From Mucilaginibacter defluvii (GTDB lineage Bacteria > Bacteroidota > Bacteroidia > Sphingobacteriales > Sphingobacteriaceae), in NCBI RefSeq assembly GCF_039543225.1, contig NZ_BAABJI010000004.1, forward strand, positions 1 to 64,000: a stretch of 64,000 bases of DNA, given 5' to 3'. This document shows, in pieces, positions 26,526 through 35,829 of this stretch. The number at the start of each line of letters is the position of its first letter. Positions within the stretch are counted from its first letter, which is position 1. The translations under genes were made by a program, and so were the position numbers. The notes beneath the pieces are model-generated. The model was not told where the DNA came from, ran no database searches, and saw only the letters and a program-made list of their open reading frames with translations.

Positions 26526-26650
26526 GTTTATATTCACTCAGAAACAAACCCCTGAAAGCGACGATGGTTTAAATGACATTAGCCTACATGAAATGATTTG
26601 CTTTTTGCTAAACATTTTAGGATTTTTGCACTTTCTTATTTTAGTCGATA

Positions 26651-26718
26651 GCTGATAGCCCATAGACCATAGTCTATGCCTTATCTTCACCATTGACTAT
26701 GGACCATTGACCATAAGC
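26651..26718. repeat. Heptad-type hairpin repeat upstream of uvrA
   Basis: Arms 26651-26678 and 26691-26718 pair at 21 of 28 positions. They are made of ATAGACC / TTGACCA-like heptads, like those near 16504. The repeat ends six bases before the uvrA start. Confidence 0.65.
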
Positions 26719-26723
26719 TGCTA

Positions 26724-29591
26724 ATGATAAACGAAGCCGAAAAAGACGCTCAACAAAATATCATCATAAAAGGTGCCCGCGTGCACAACCTTAAAAATAT
26801 TGACGTTGCCATACCTAAAAACAAACTGGTAGTGGTTACGGGCATGTCGGGGTCGGGCAAATCGTCACTGGCGTTTGATACGCTGTACGCCGAAGGGCAG
26901 CGCCGCTATGTAGAAAGCCTTTCATCATACGCCCGCCAATTTTTGGGCCGCATGAACAAACCCGATGTAGATTATATTAAAGGCATAGCCCCAGCTATCG
27001 CTATTGAGCAAAAGGTGATTACCTCTAACCCACGCTCAACCGTGGGTACATCAACCGAGATATATGATTACCTGAAACTGCTTTTTTCGCGCATCGGCAA
27101 AACGTATTCGCCGGTGTCCGGGCAAATTGTAAAAAAAGACAGCGTTACCGATGTGATCAACTTTATTATGGCCCTGGCCGATGATACGCAGGTAACCATT
27201 TTAGCTCCGCTGCATCCGCATAACAACCGCAGCCTGAAGGAAGAACTTGCGGTATTGTTGCAAAAGGGTTTCGTAAGGGTGGAGTACAATGGCAAACTGG
27301 CTCGTATTGAGGCTTTGCTGGAGGATGAGAGCATCGCTGCCGATAAAGAGATTGACACAAAGCCCAAGAAGGGCAAAGCCAAAACAGCAGAGCCTGAGAC
27401 AGCAGACTTTGTTGTGCGAATTGTAATTGACCGCATAACCAAAAACAGCGAGGAAGAAACCATAAGCCGCCTGGGCGATAGCATACAAACCGCCTTTTTT
27501 GAAGGCAAAGGCGATTGCTTTGTACGCTGGCAACAGCAGGACGAAGACGCTGAGCAGGAACGCTTTTTTTGCGACCGATTTGAGCTGGATGGTATGCGCT
27601 TTGAAGAACCATCGCCAAATTTTTTCAGCTTTAACAACCCTTACGGCGCCTGCAAAAAGTGCGAGGGCTACGGCAAGGTGATCGGCATTGACGAGGATTT
27701 GGTTATCCCCGATAAAAGCAAAACCGTTTACGAGGGCGCCATTGCCCCATGGCGCGGCGAAAAAATGCGCGAGTGGAACGACCGCCTGGTGAAGAACGCC
27801 ATTAAGTTTGATTTTCCGATCCATCGCCAATATAACCAGCTAACACCCGAGCAGCAGCAACTGCTTTGGAAAGGGAACAGCTATTTCCAGGGGCTTGACG
27901 CCTTTTTTAAGGAACTGGAAGAACAAACTTACAAGATACAATACCGTGTACTGCTTTCGCGCTACCGCGGTAAAACCACCTGCCCCGAGTGTAAGGGCAG
28001 CCGCTTACGCCAGGATGCATCTTATGTTAAGATAGATGGTAAGTCGATCACCGATATTGTGTTGATGCCGCTGGATACAGCTTACCAGTTTTTTAGTGAG
28101 CTGCAACTATCACAACACGACGAAACCATTGGCCGCCGTTTGCTTACTGAGATCGCCAACCGTTTGAATTTTTTGAACGATGTGGGTCTAAGCTATCTTA
28201 CACTTAACCGTTTGTCAAACACACTTTCGGGCGGTGAGTCGCAGCGTATAAACCTGGCTACCTCATTAGGCAGTAGTTTGGTGGGCTCGGTTTACGTGTT
28301 GGATGAACCAAGCATAGGCCTGCACCCGCGTGATACCAACCGGTTGATCGGCGTACTAAAATCTCTGCGTGATGTAGGCAATACCGTATTGGTTGTGGAA
28401 CATGAGGAAGAGGTAATGAAAGCCGCCGACCATATCATCGACATTGGCCCCGAAGCCGGTACACATGGCGGCAACCTGGTTTTTAGCGGCAATTACGGAG
28501 AGATCATCAAGGATGAAAACAGCCTTACCGGAAAATACCTGAGCGGCAGGGAAGAAATTGCTATCCCCGCTCACCGCCGTAAATGGAACGATCATATCAC
28601 CGTAAAAGGCGCCCGCGAAAATAACCTGAAGCATGTAACGGCTAAATTCCCGTTAGGGGTATTAACGGTGGTAACGGGTGTATCAGGCTCGGGCAAAACC
28701 AGTTTAGTAAAACGTATATTACACCCGGCCCTGCAAAAAACACTGGGTAACTACAGCGGTGAACAAACCGGCGCTTATGATGCCATTGAGGGGGACTACA
28801 ACAAAATTGAGCAGGTTGAACTGGTAGATCAAAACCCGATAGGCCGCTCGTCGCGCTCAAACCCGGTTACTTACGTTAAGGCCTGGGACGAGATCCGCAA
28901 CCTTTACGCGGCACAACCGGCAGCTAAAGCAGGTGGCTTGAAGCCATCGGCCTTCTCCTTCAACGTGGAGGGCGGCCGTTGCGATGTTTGCCAGGGCGAA
29001 GGCGAGGTGAAGATAGAGATGCAGTTTATGGCCGATATATTCCTGACTTGCGAGGCCTGCAACGGCAACCGCTTTAAACAGCATATATTGGACGTTACCT
29101 ATAACGAGAAGAACGTAGCCGAAGTACTGAACCTGACGATTGACGAGGCGCTGGAATTTTTCGCCAAGGAGACCAAGATCATCAATAAAATAAAACCTTT
29201 GGTTGATGTTGGTTTAGGGTATGTGCAGTTAGGGCAATCATCAAATACCCTGTCGGGCGGCGAGGCGCAGCGTATTAAGCTGGCATCATTCCTGGTTAAG
29301 GGTAACAACACCAGCAAAACCATGTTTATCTTTGATGAGCCAACCACAGGCCTGCACTTTGCCGACATTAAGAAGCTGTTAAAATCGTTTGATGCGCTTT
29401 TGGAACACGGTAATACGATCATTGTGATAGAACACAATATGGACGTAATCAAGTGTGCCGATTGGGTGATCGATATCGGCCCCGAGGGTGGCGACCGGGG
29501 CGGCAATGTGGTATTTGAAGGCCTGCCCGAAGATTTGATTAAGGAAAAGAACTCCTACACCGGGGAATATTTAAAGGAGCGGTTTCAATAA
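26724..29591 (+). CDS. uvrA: Excinuclease ABC subunit A
   Basis: A 955-residue damage-recognition ATPase of nucleotide excision repair. It has two ABC modules, with Walker A GMSGSGKSS (about 44) and GVSGSGKTS (about 651), and signatures LSGGESQRI (about 502) and LSGGEAQRI (about 843). Cys pairs of the zinc modules are seen at CKKCEGYG, CPECKGSR and CDVCQGEG / CEACNGNR. A lysine-rich linker (KPKKGKAKTAEPETA) interrupts the insertion region and accounts for the slightly long protein. It stands alone after a hairpin repeat. Confidence 0.97.
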   Translation: MINEAEKDAQQNIIIKGARVHNLKNIDVAIPKNKLVVVTGMSGSGKSSLAFDTLYAEGQRRYVESLSSYARQFLGRMNKPDVDYIKGIAPAIAIEQKVITSNPRSTVGTSTEIYDYLKLLFSRIGKTYSPVSGQIVKKDSVTDVINFIMALADDTQVTILAPLHPHNNRSLKEELAVLLQKGFVRVEYNGKLARIEALLEDESIAADKEIDTKPKKGKAKTAEPETADFVVRIVIDRITKNSEEETISRLGDSIQTAFFEGKGDCFVRWQQQDEDAEQERFFCDRFELDGMRFEEPSPNFFSFNNPYGACKKCEGYGKVIGIDEDLVIPDKSKTVYEGAIAPWRGEKMREWNDRLVKNAIKFDFPIHRQYNQLTPEQQQLLWKGNSYFQGLDAFFKELEEQTYKIQYRVLLSRYRGKTTCPECKGSRLRQDASYVKIDGKSITDIVLMPLDTAYQFFSELQLSQHDETIGRRLLTEIANRLNFLNDVGLSYLTLNRLSNTLSGGESQRINLATSLGSSLVGSVYVLDEPSIGLHPRDTNRLIGVLKSLRDVGNTVLVVEHEEEVMKAADHIIDIGPEAGTHGGNLVFSGNYGEIIKDENSLTGKYLSGREEIAIPAHRRKWNDHITVKGARENNLKHVTAKFPLGVLTVVTGVSGSGKTSLVKRILHPALQKTLGNYSGEQTGAYDAIEGDYNKIEQVELVDQNPIGRSSRSNPVTYVKAWDEIRNLYAAQPAAKAGGLKPSAFSFNVEGGRCDVCQGEGEVKIEMQFMADIFLTCEACNGNRFKQHILDVTYNEKNVAEVLNLTIDEALEFFAKETKIINKIKPLVDVGLGYVQLGQSSNTLSGGEAQRIKLASFLVKGNNTSKTMFIFDEPTTGLHFADIKKLLKSFDALLEHGNTIIVIEHNMDVIKCADWVIDIGPEGGDRGGNVVFEGLPEDLIKEKNSYTGEYLKERFQ

Positions 29592-29671
29592 TCATTATTA
29601 TCCATCCGCTTAATTTATATCAGGGATGTGCCGCTTAATTTGCATCGCATCCTTTTTGCTAATTTTAAACT

Positions 29672-30433
29672 ATGTCTATTACAACTGAAGAAGAACTGGC
29701 CGGGATGAAAGCCATCAGCGAAGTGTGCGCCATCACGCTAAAAAAAATGCGCGAAGCGGCTGTACCCGGCATCACCACTAAAGAGTTGGATGAACTGGGC
29801 AATAAAATACTGGAGAGCTATGGCGCACGCTCGGCTCCATACTTAACTTACAAGTTTCCGGGTTATACCTGTATCAGCCTGAATGGCGAGGTAGCCCACG
29901 GCATACCTGGCGAAAAGGTTATTCAAAGCGGCGACCTGATCAACATTGATGTTTCAGCAGAGATGAATGGTTTTTGGGCAGATAATGGCTGCTCGTTTGT
30001 AATTGGTGAGGATATTCATGGCCATCAAAAACTGGTGGATGCTTCAAAAGCGATCTTGAAAAAAGCCATCTCGCAAATAAAGGGCGGTGTTAAAATAGCC
30101 GACATTGGTTTATTGATTGAAACCGAAGCCAAAAAAGCGGGTTACACGGTGATTAAAAATCTTACCGGCCACGGCGTAGGCCGAAGCCTGCACGAAGAGC
30201 CGCATGAGATAGCTAACTACCGCGACCGTTTCAACATTACCCGTTTTAAAAAAAACTCAACCGTAGCCATCGAAACCTTTATTTCAACCGCATCAACCAT
30301 AGCCGAAACCCAAAGCGACGGCTGGACACTAATCGGTAATAAAGGCGGCTTTGTTGCCCAGCACGAGCATACTATACTTGTAACCGGCGGCGAACCGGTT
30401 ATACTTACCGCCAACAACAGCGTTTGGGATTAA
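29672..30433 (+). CDS. map: Type I methionine aminopeptidase
   Basis: A 253-residue metallopeptidase that removes initiator Met. The metal-binding Asp, Asp, His, Glu, Glu ligands are seen in LINIDVSAEMNGFWADNG, TGHGVGRSLHEEPHEI, TVAIETF and AQHEHT. It lacks an N-terminal zinc-finger extension, which is the usual bacterial form. It is 80 bases after uvrA and convergent with the acetyltransferase-like gene. Confidence 0.93.
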   Translation: MSITTEEELAGMKAISEVCAITLKKMREAAVPGITTKELDELGNKILESYGARSAPYLTYKFPGYTCISLNGEVAHGIPGEKVIQSGDLINIDVSAEMNGFWADNGCSFVIGEDIHGHQKLVDASKAILKKAISQIKGGVKIADIGLLIETEAKKAGYTVIKNLTGHGVGRSLHEEPHEIANYRDRFNITRFKKNSTVAIETFISTASTIAETQSDGWTLIGNKGGFVAQHEHTILVTGGEPVILTANNSVWD

Positions 30434-30481
30434 AATCCGGCACTTCATTTTAACAAAGTACCGGGAGAAATTCTCAGCCAT

Positions 30482-30519
30482 CCCACCTAAGTCCTCCTTC
30501 TCGGGGAGGATTAGGTGGG
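30482..30519. repeat. Intergenic palindrome between convergent genes
   Basis: CCCACCTAA at 30482-30490 pairs with TTAGGTGGG at 30511-30519, with an inner CCTCC / GGAGG stem. This type of 'CCTAAGTCCTCC' palindrome recurs in Bacteroidota intergenic regions. There is no T tract, so it is a repeat more than a classical terminator. Confidence 0.65.
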
Positions 30520-30520
30520 G

Positions 30521-31606
30521 TCATACTTTAATAATGATCTTCCGCTTATATAGCACCCACATAATTACCCAGATCAGCAATACCCAAAATATAGCCATCG
30601 CCAGCGAGGCGTTCAATGGCGATAAGTAGGGCTCAAACCATAACTGGTATAAATTGAGCTTGCCCAGGTAATGCGGTATGTACATTGATAGTACGTAGGC
30701 CGTTATAGCATTCACCCCAAAGGGGATAAAAAAGCCGGTAAAGCGCGTGCGCCCGTTTACGTCGATCAGCCAGTAACTAATAGCGAGGGCAATGGTGGCT
30801 AAACCGCCGGTGTACAGCACAAAAGAGCTTGTCCATAATGATTTATTGATGGGAAAAAACATATCCCATACAAGCGCCAGCACTACTGCGGCAACACCAT
30901 AAGTCAGCATCCAGGTAACTTTAACACTATCTTCGGTACCCTTTTGTTTAAGCCATGATCCTACCCTGATGCCGAACAAACCAGTACCAATGGCGGGCAA
31001 AGTACCCAGCAAGCCTTCCGGATCCCAGGTGCGCGCCTGGCTCCACAAATGATTTTCGGTAAACACCAACCGGTCAAGCCAGGCGCCCATATTTGTTTCG
31101 GGTTCCAGGTTGGCAGGGCCATGGCCTGGAACCGGCACAAAACACATGATGATGTAATAGCCGATCAATGACAATGCAAACACCCAATCGCGCGTGCGCT
31201 GCGAGGTTTTTATGTACAGCACTGTACAAATAAAGAAAACCACCGCGATGCGCTGCAATACCCCGGGTATCCGCATGGTGGCCAAACCGGGATGGAAAAG
31301 CAAATGCGTGCCCAGGCTGATGACGATCAGGATAACCATGCGGCGAAAAGCAGTAAGTATCATTTTACCATGGTTAGCCGGATCAGCCTTTTTACTTTCC
31401 ATCGCAAAAACGATAGACACGCCGACGATGAACAGAAAGAAAGGAAAGATCAGATCAGTTGGTGTGCAGCCGTGCCATTTGGAATGTTCAAGCGGGGCGT
31501 AGATATGCTCCCAGGTGCCGGGGTTATTAACCAGTATCATGGCGGCAACAGTAGCGCCACGAAAAACATCAAGCGATAAAAGGCGTTTTGAAACAGGCTG
31601 GCTCAT
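30521..31606 (-). CDS. Multi-pass acyltransferase-like protein (NagX / DUF5009 type)
   Basis: A 361-residue integral membrane protein with about ten membrane segments. It starts KRLLSLDVFRGATVAAMILV, then HGCTPTDLIFPFFLFIVG, which marks the family related to heparan-alpha-glucosaminide N-acetyltransferase. The family includes NagX, proposed to handle acetylated amino sugars at the inner membrane; the activity here is inferred. It is divergent from anmK, an anhydro-MurNAc kinase, which suggests a role in cell-wall sugar recycling. Confidence 0.82.
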   Translation of the reverse strand: MSQPVSKRLLSLDVFRGATVAAMILVNNPGTWEHIYAPLEHSKWHGCTPTDLIFPFFLFIVGVSIVFAMESKKADPANHGKMILTAFRRMVILIVISLGTHLLFHPGLATMRIPGVLQRIAVVFFICTVLYIKTSQRTRDWVFALSLIGYYIIMCFVPVPGHGPANLEPETNMGAWLDRLVFTENHLWSQARTWDPEGLLGTLPAIGTGLFGIRVGSWLKQKGTEDSVKVTWMLTYGVAAVVLALVWDMFFPINKSLWTSSFVLYTGGLATIALAISYWLIDVNGRTRFTGFFIPFGVNAITAYVLSMYIPHYLGKLNLYQLWFEPYLSPLNASLAMAIFWVLLIWVIMWVLYKRKIIIKV

Positions 31607-31662
31607 CTCATTAGTTTATTCTCAAACATAAAAATTATAGCTGTCAAAAACACTGATTATAA

Positions 31663-31670
31663 TAACTTTG
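31663..31670 (+). promoter_or_regulatory. anmK promoter (-7 box)
   Basis: TAACTTTG matches TAnnTTTG exactly, seven bases before the ATG. No clear -33 TTG is seen. Confidence 0.5.
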
Positions 31671-31677
31671 ATTTAAC

Positions 31678-32865
31678 ATGGCACTTAACCGTAACCTGCA
31701 GCAACTGTTCAACATCGCCCAAAAGGATGAACGGCTGGGGATTGGCCTTATGTCGGGCACCTCGCTGGATGGGTTGGACATCGCTTTATGCCGCTTTAAC
31801 GGGCATGGTATGCAAACCCGGTTTGAGCTGCTGAACTTTGTTACCATCCCTTACGACGACCTATTTAAAGATGAAGTTCGGCAGGTGTTTGCTAAACGCC
31901 AGGCTGATATGGAGCAACTCACATTGCTGAATGCCCACATCGGCAGTTATCACGCGGAACTGATATTGCAAGCGCTTAATCAATGGCAAATAAAACCTGC
32001 TGAGGTTGACTACATTGCCAGTCATGGTCAAACTGTTTACCACGCCCCGGCAAGGCAGCATAACCAATCAGGCTACCCCAATGCTACGTTACAGATTGGC
32101 GACGGCGACCACATCGCCGTAAAGACCGGCATTATCACCATTAGCGATTTTAGGCAGAAACACATTGCGGGCGGTGGCGAGGGCGCACCCTTAGCTTTGT
32201 ATGCCGATGTATTATTAGGAAGCGAACCCGGCGAAAGTCGTTTATTATTGAACATTGGCGGTATTGCCAATGCTACCTGGCTGCCCGCTTCGCAAAATTT
32301 AAGTGAAGTATTTAGCACCGATATTGGCCCGGGTAACACGCTGATTGATGCTGCCTGCAAAAAGTATTTTGATCAACCGTATGATAAGGACGGCGCTATA
32401 GCCCTATCCGGAATTGTAAATAAAATTTTGTTGAAGGCCTTATTACAACATCCGTTTTTTGAGCAAAAGTTACCCAAGACTACAGGGCCAGAAGTGTTTA
32501 ATCTCGCTTTTGTTGAGCAAATATTATCAGATTTGGAAATCGATACTATTAAGCCGGCGGATTTGATAGCTACCCTTACTGCTTATACAGGTGAATGCAT
32601 TTCAAACTTCGTAAAAACTTACGTAAACACTTACGTAACCATTTACGCAAGTGGTGGCGGCGCAAGCAATCCGGCAATTATTTCTTACATAAAAAAGAAT
32701 TTAACGCAAGCAAACGTATTAACAACCGGTGCATTGGGTATTAACCCCGATGCTAAAGAAGCGATATTATTTGCATTACTGGGTAACGAGACTATTGCGG
32801 GAGAACCCATCGCCATTGGTAAAAATCCAGCCATATTAATGGGTAAATTCAGTTTCCCTTATTGA
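31678..32865 (+). CDS. anmK: Anhydro-N-acetylmuramic acid kinase
   Basis: A 395-residue sugar kinase that converts anhydro-MurNAc to MurNAc-6-phosphate in peptidoglycan recycling. It has the N-terminal GLMSGTSLDGLDIALCRF, ASHGQTVYH, then TLQIGDGDHIAVKTGI and DFRQKHIAGGGEGAPLA. DIGPGNTLID and ASGGGASNP complete the ATP site. A 12-base in-frame tandem repeat (32614-32649) gives a KTYV-NTYV-TIYA stretch just before the last motif. It is divergent from the NagX-like gene. Confidence 0.95.
   Translation: MALNRNLQQLFNIAQKDERLGIGLMSGTSLDGLDIALCRFNGHGMQTRFELLNFVTIPYDDLFKDEVRQVFAKRQADMEQLTLLNAHIGSYHAELILQALNQWQIKPAEVDYIASHGQTVYHAPARQHNQSGYPNATLQIGDGDHIAVKTGIITISDFRQKHIAGGGEGAPLALYADVLLGSEPGESRLLLNIGGIANATWLPASQNLSEVFSTDIGPGNTLIDAACKKYFDQPYDKDGAIALSGIVNKILLKALLQHPFFEQKLPKTTGPEVFNLAFVEQILSDLEIDTIKPADLIATLTAYTGECISNFVKTYVNTYVTIYASGGGASNPAIISYIKKNLTQANVLTTGALGINPDAKEAILFALLGNETIAGEPIAIGKNPAILMGKFSFPY
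32614..32649 (+). repeat. Three 12-base in-frame repeats inside anmK
   Basis: Units aaaacttacgta, aacacttacgta and accatttacgca are in frame and encode KTYV, NTYV and TIYA. Confidence 0.7.
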
Positions 32866-32867
32866 GT

Positions 32868-33434
32868 TTATTGAGTATAGCTATACATGCGCTCAAATAA
32901 GCCCGGGTAACTGGTTACCATACCATCGCTGTCAATGGTAAGTTCAGCTGCAAAACTACCATCTGCCACTTCAAATTTATAGGTTTGCTCATTAATGCAG
33001 GTATATTTTTGCGTAGTTGTAAAAACGCTATGTGCCATTACATCAAAATACAACACCTCAATTTGGGCTGTTTGGCCCGGCTGTAATTTAAGGCGATTAA
33101 AGGGCAGGCTATTGGTAAACGGCGTAACACTTATGTCAACGTCAATGCAATCGCAATGCAACGGCTGGGTATCTGTACCGCCAAGCCACCCACCGGCGAT
33201 ATTTACATAATGCCAACTTCGCGGAGTACCATCACTTATATATTCAATGTAAACTTCCTTACAATTCCAGCCGCTATCAAGCAGCAGCGAGTAATTAACT
33301 TCAAACGCCTGCTCATTTACCGTGCCGGCAATGGTTGATGATATGGTTATATCAGTAGCTGATGCCGTAACCAAACAATGCTCCACCGATTTGTAGTCGG
33401 CGAGCCGCTTCCATATAACCACTTTCTCTTCCAT
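32868..33434 (-). CDS. Putative glycolipid-binding protein (DUF1089-like)
   Basis: A 188-residue protein with the DUF1089 (putative glycolipid-binding) pattern. It begins EEKVVIWKRLADYKSVEHCL, shows CKEVYIEYISDG, then DCIDVDISVTPFTNSLPFNR, which is the family hallmark, and ends DSDGMVTSYPGLFERMY. It has no signal peptide, so it should be cytosolic. I start at ATG 33434. A longer frame to 33491 would run through a strong hairpin. Its function in bacteria is not established. Confidence 0.8.
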   Translation of the reverse strand: MEEKVVIWKRLADYKSVEHCLVTASATDITISSTIAGTVNEQAFEVNYSLLLDSGWNCKEVYIEYISDGTPRSWHYVNIAGGWLGGTDTQPLHCDCIDVDISVTPFTNSLPFNRLKLQPGQTAQIEVLYFDVMAHSVFTTTQKYTCINEQTYKFEVADGSFAAELTIDSDGMVTSYPGLFERMYSYTQ

Positions 33435-33452
33435 CGTTTTTACACAAACGCA

Positions 33453-33485
33453 AACAGCCCGCACTTGTTTATAGTGCGGGCTGTT
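33453..33485 (-). terminator. Hairpin after the Prc-type protease gene
   Basis: A perfect 13-bp stem (AACAGCCCGCACT / AGTGCGGGCTGTT) with a 7-base loop. The T tract on the minus strand is interrupted (TTTGCGTTT), so it may act partly by structure. Confidence 0.72.
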
Positions 33486-33507
33486 AACCAATAATTTAGC
33501 CGCAATT

Positions 33508-35637
33508 TTATTTAAAAACTGTGGTAAGCTTGTTATCTGTATTAATATAATCGATCAAGATTTGTCCGGCCTCTACTTTTATAAAGTCCAGGTCCTCATT
33601 ACGTGGTTTAGTTTGGCCTTTTTTAAGTGCTGGTAAACCCATTGCAATGCGGCGTTGATTAGCGCGGTCAAAGTTACGCTGCTCGTCAGCATCACGCTCT
33701 TTTTTAAGCTTTTGTTCGTTTAGCGTAACGCTGGTTTCAGCTTCGGTCTTTTTAAACTCTGCAATGTCTTCAATCAAATATTTATAGCTTGCGCTTTGTG
33801 CCATACGTTGCTCGTGCTGCTTTTTAAGCTGAGGCAGCACGGTAGCAAAATCGCCTACCTTTGCGTATTGGCTTTTCGCAATCACGTCATAAGGCAGCGC
33901 TGAAGGCTCAGTATCCTCCCCGTATTTATCTAACGGAATGATAGACGGGAAGCTGATATCGGGCATTACACCTTTATGTTGCGTTGAGCCACCGCTAATG
34001 CGGTAAAATTTGGCTACAGTAAGGTTTAACTGGCCAAATTTGTTCTGGCTGCCGGTACCTACCGTTTTTGTTTTACCTACAAGCGATGATATTTTTTCGC
34101 TTAGTGTGGTGGTAATCACCTTATCCAAATTGATCGCGCTCTGCACAGTGCCTTTACCATAAGTTTGTGTACCTGCTATAATGCCACGACCATAATCCTG
34201 AATAGCACCGGCAAAAATTTCAGAAGCTGAGGCACTGAAGCGGTCAACCGCTACAAGCAGCGGGCCACTGTAGGCAATATCCGGATCCTCGTCCTTATCA
34301 ACCTCAATCTGGTTACGGGCATCTTTAACCTGTACTACCGGGCCATCCTTAATAAATAAACCGGTAAGCTCAATAGCTTCAGTTAACGAGCCGCCGCCAT
34401 TCTGACGAAGATCGATCACCACACCGTCAACCTTTGCTTGCTTCAGGCTGTCTAATATCAGCTTAACATCGCGGGTTGTACTTTTATAGTTCGGGTTGCC
34501 TGAACGGTAATCGTCAAAATCGAGGTAAAAGGCCGGGATGGAGATAATACCGATCTTAAAGTTTTTACCATTCTGGTTATATGTCTTGATCTCTTTTTTG
34601 GCTGATTGATCTTTCAAGATGATCTTTTCGCGCACCATTTCAACCACTTTTGGTTTGCTGCCCGCAGTAGCGCCTGCCGGTAAAATCTCCAACCTTACTA
34701 CAGTACCTTTAGTACCCCGGATGATGGCGATAGCATTCTCTATCCTCCAGCCGATGATATTTTGAAACTCGCCGGTTTTACCTTGCGCCACACCAACAAT
34801 ACGGTCGTCAACACTGATCTGCTTGCTTTTATCAGCCGGGCCACCCGGAACAATGGTTTTGATAGTTACATACTCATTTTCTGATTGCAGCGAAGCGCCT
34901 ATACCTTGTACCGAACGCGACATCTCGATATTAAAATTCGCCGCGTTTGATGGCGTAAAATAATTGGTATGCGGATCAACAGCCTCGGTAAACGAATCCA
35001 TAAATATCTGGAATACGTCCGCATTTGACAGCTTGTTCGACTGCGACAGCAGGTTTTGATAACGCTTGCGCAGTGTCTCCTTATTTTTGGCCATATCCTT
35101 ATTGGCCAGCTTCAGGTTAAGCAGATCGTACTTTACACGACCGCTCCAAAGCTTGTCCAGTTCCTGCGCGGAACTTACCCAAGGAAGCTTTTCACGGTCA
35201 TAAGTGAAGGTTTCATCCTTAGCATAATCAAAGTTATCGTTGATCTTTTTGATCGAGTAATTAATGCGGTCGTTATAACGCTTTTGGTAAACGTTAAAAA
35301 TATAAAATACGTTGGCCAGGTTACCGGCTTTCATATCATCATCAAGCATCAGCCTGAATTTTTCAAAATCCTTCACGTCCGACTCAAGCAGGTAATTGTG
35401 GTTACCGTCAAGCGCTTTTATATAACGGTCAAATATCACCCCTGAGATGGAGTCGTTCAGATCGATCTTTTTATAGTTGTATTTGGTAACCATTTCGGTT
35501 ACGTTTTGTAACACGATGGATTGCTGCTCATCAGGCTGCAGATCATTAGAGCCGGGTACTTTTGTAGGTTTTGATGGAGAGGCCTGGCAAGAGAGCGCAG
35601 CGCCGATAACCAACACAGCATATAATTTCTTAAACAT
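33508..35637 (-). CDS. prc: Carboxy-terminal processing protease (Prc/Tsp, S41), lipoprotein
   Basis: A 709-residue periplasmic serine protease. A lipoprotein signal ends in LSC (Cys about 17). An N-terminal helical DUF3340-like region precedes a PDZ domain near GIGASLQSENEYVTIKTIVP. The S41 core shows VDGVVIDLRQNGGGSL, then VDRFSASASEIFAGAIQDY with the nucleophile Ser (about 467) and GTQTYGKGTVQ with the general-base Lys (about 492). A basic C-terminal tail follows. I start at ATG 35637, which opens the lipoprotein signal. Tsp enzymes trim the C-termini of envelope proteins. Confidence 0.93.
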   Translation of the reverse strand: MFKKLYAVLVIGAALSCQASPSKPTKVPGSNDLQPDEQQSIVLQNVTEMVTKYNYKKIDLNDSISGVIFDRYIKALDGNHNYLLESDVKDFEKFRLMLDDDMKAGNLANVFYIFNVYQKRYNDRINYSIKKINDNFDYAKDETFTYDREKLPWVSSAQELDKLWSGRVKYDLLNLKLANKDMAKNKETLRKRYQNLLSQSNKLSNADVFQIFMDSFTEAVDPHTNYFTPSNAANFNIEMSRSVQGIGASLQSENEYVTIKTIVPGGPADKSKQISVDDRIVGVAQGKTGEFQNIIGWRIENAIAIIRGTKGTVVRLEILPAGATAGSKPKVVEMVREKIILKDQSAKKEIKTYNQNGKNFKIGIISIPAFYLDFDDYRSGNPNYKSTTRDVKLILDSLKQAKVDGVVIDLRQNGGGSLTEAIELTGLFIKDGPVVQVKDARNQIEVDKDEDPDIAYSGPLLVAVDRFSASASEIFAGAIQDYGRGIIAGTQTYGKGTVQSAINLDKVITTTLSEKISSLVGKTKTVGTGSQNKFGQLNLTVAKFYRISGGSTQHKGVMPDISFPSIIPLDKYGEDTEPSALPYDVIAKSQYAKVGDFATVLPQLKKQHEQRMAQSASYKYLIEDIAEFKKTEAETSVTLNEQKLKKERDADEQRNFDRANQRRIAMGLPALKKGQTKPRNEDLDFIKVEAGQILIDYINTDNKLTTVFK

Positions 35638-35707
35638 ATCTTTTACCGTTTTTAGGTCGGGGTTTATAACCAACATCAATACTTGTGCCTTTGTAAATTA
35701 ATAATGT

Positions 35708-35733
35708 AAAAAAAGACAGCCATCCGGGCTGTC
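35708..35733 (-). terminator. Intrinsic terminator for the gene at 35830-36453
   Basis: On the minus strand the stem GACAGCC / GGCTGTC with a 5-base loop is followed by seven T. Confidence 0.8.
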
Positions 35734-35829
35734 CTGTATCGTAAACTATTGAATAACAATAATACGATATTGTTTGATTTCTATTGTAATTGATGCCTGA
35801 AATTACCCTTTTGTTACAAAAAGCTTAAT

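Noticed and set aside
33453..33491. Longer N-terminus for the DUF1089-like gene
   Set aside because: It would run through a 13-bp hairpin; ATG 33434 begins the conserved domain.
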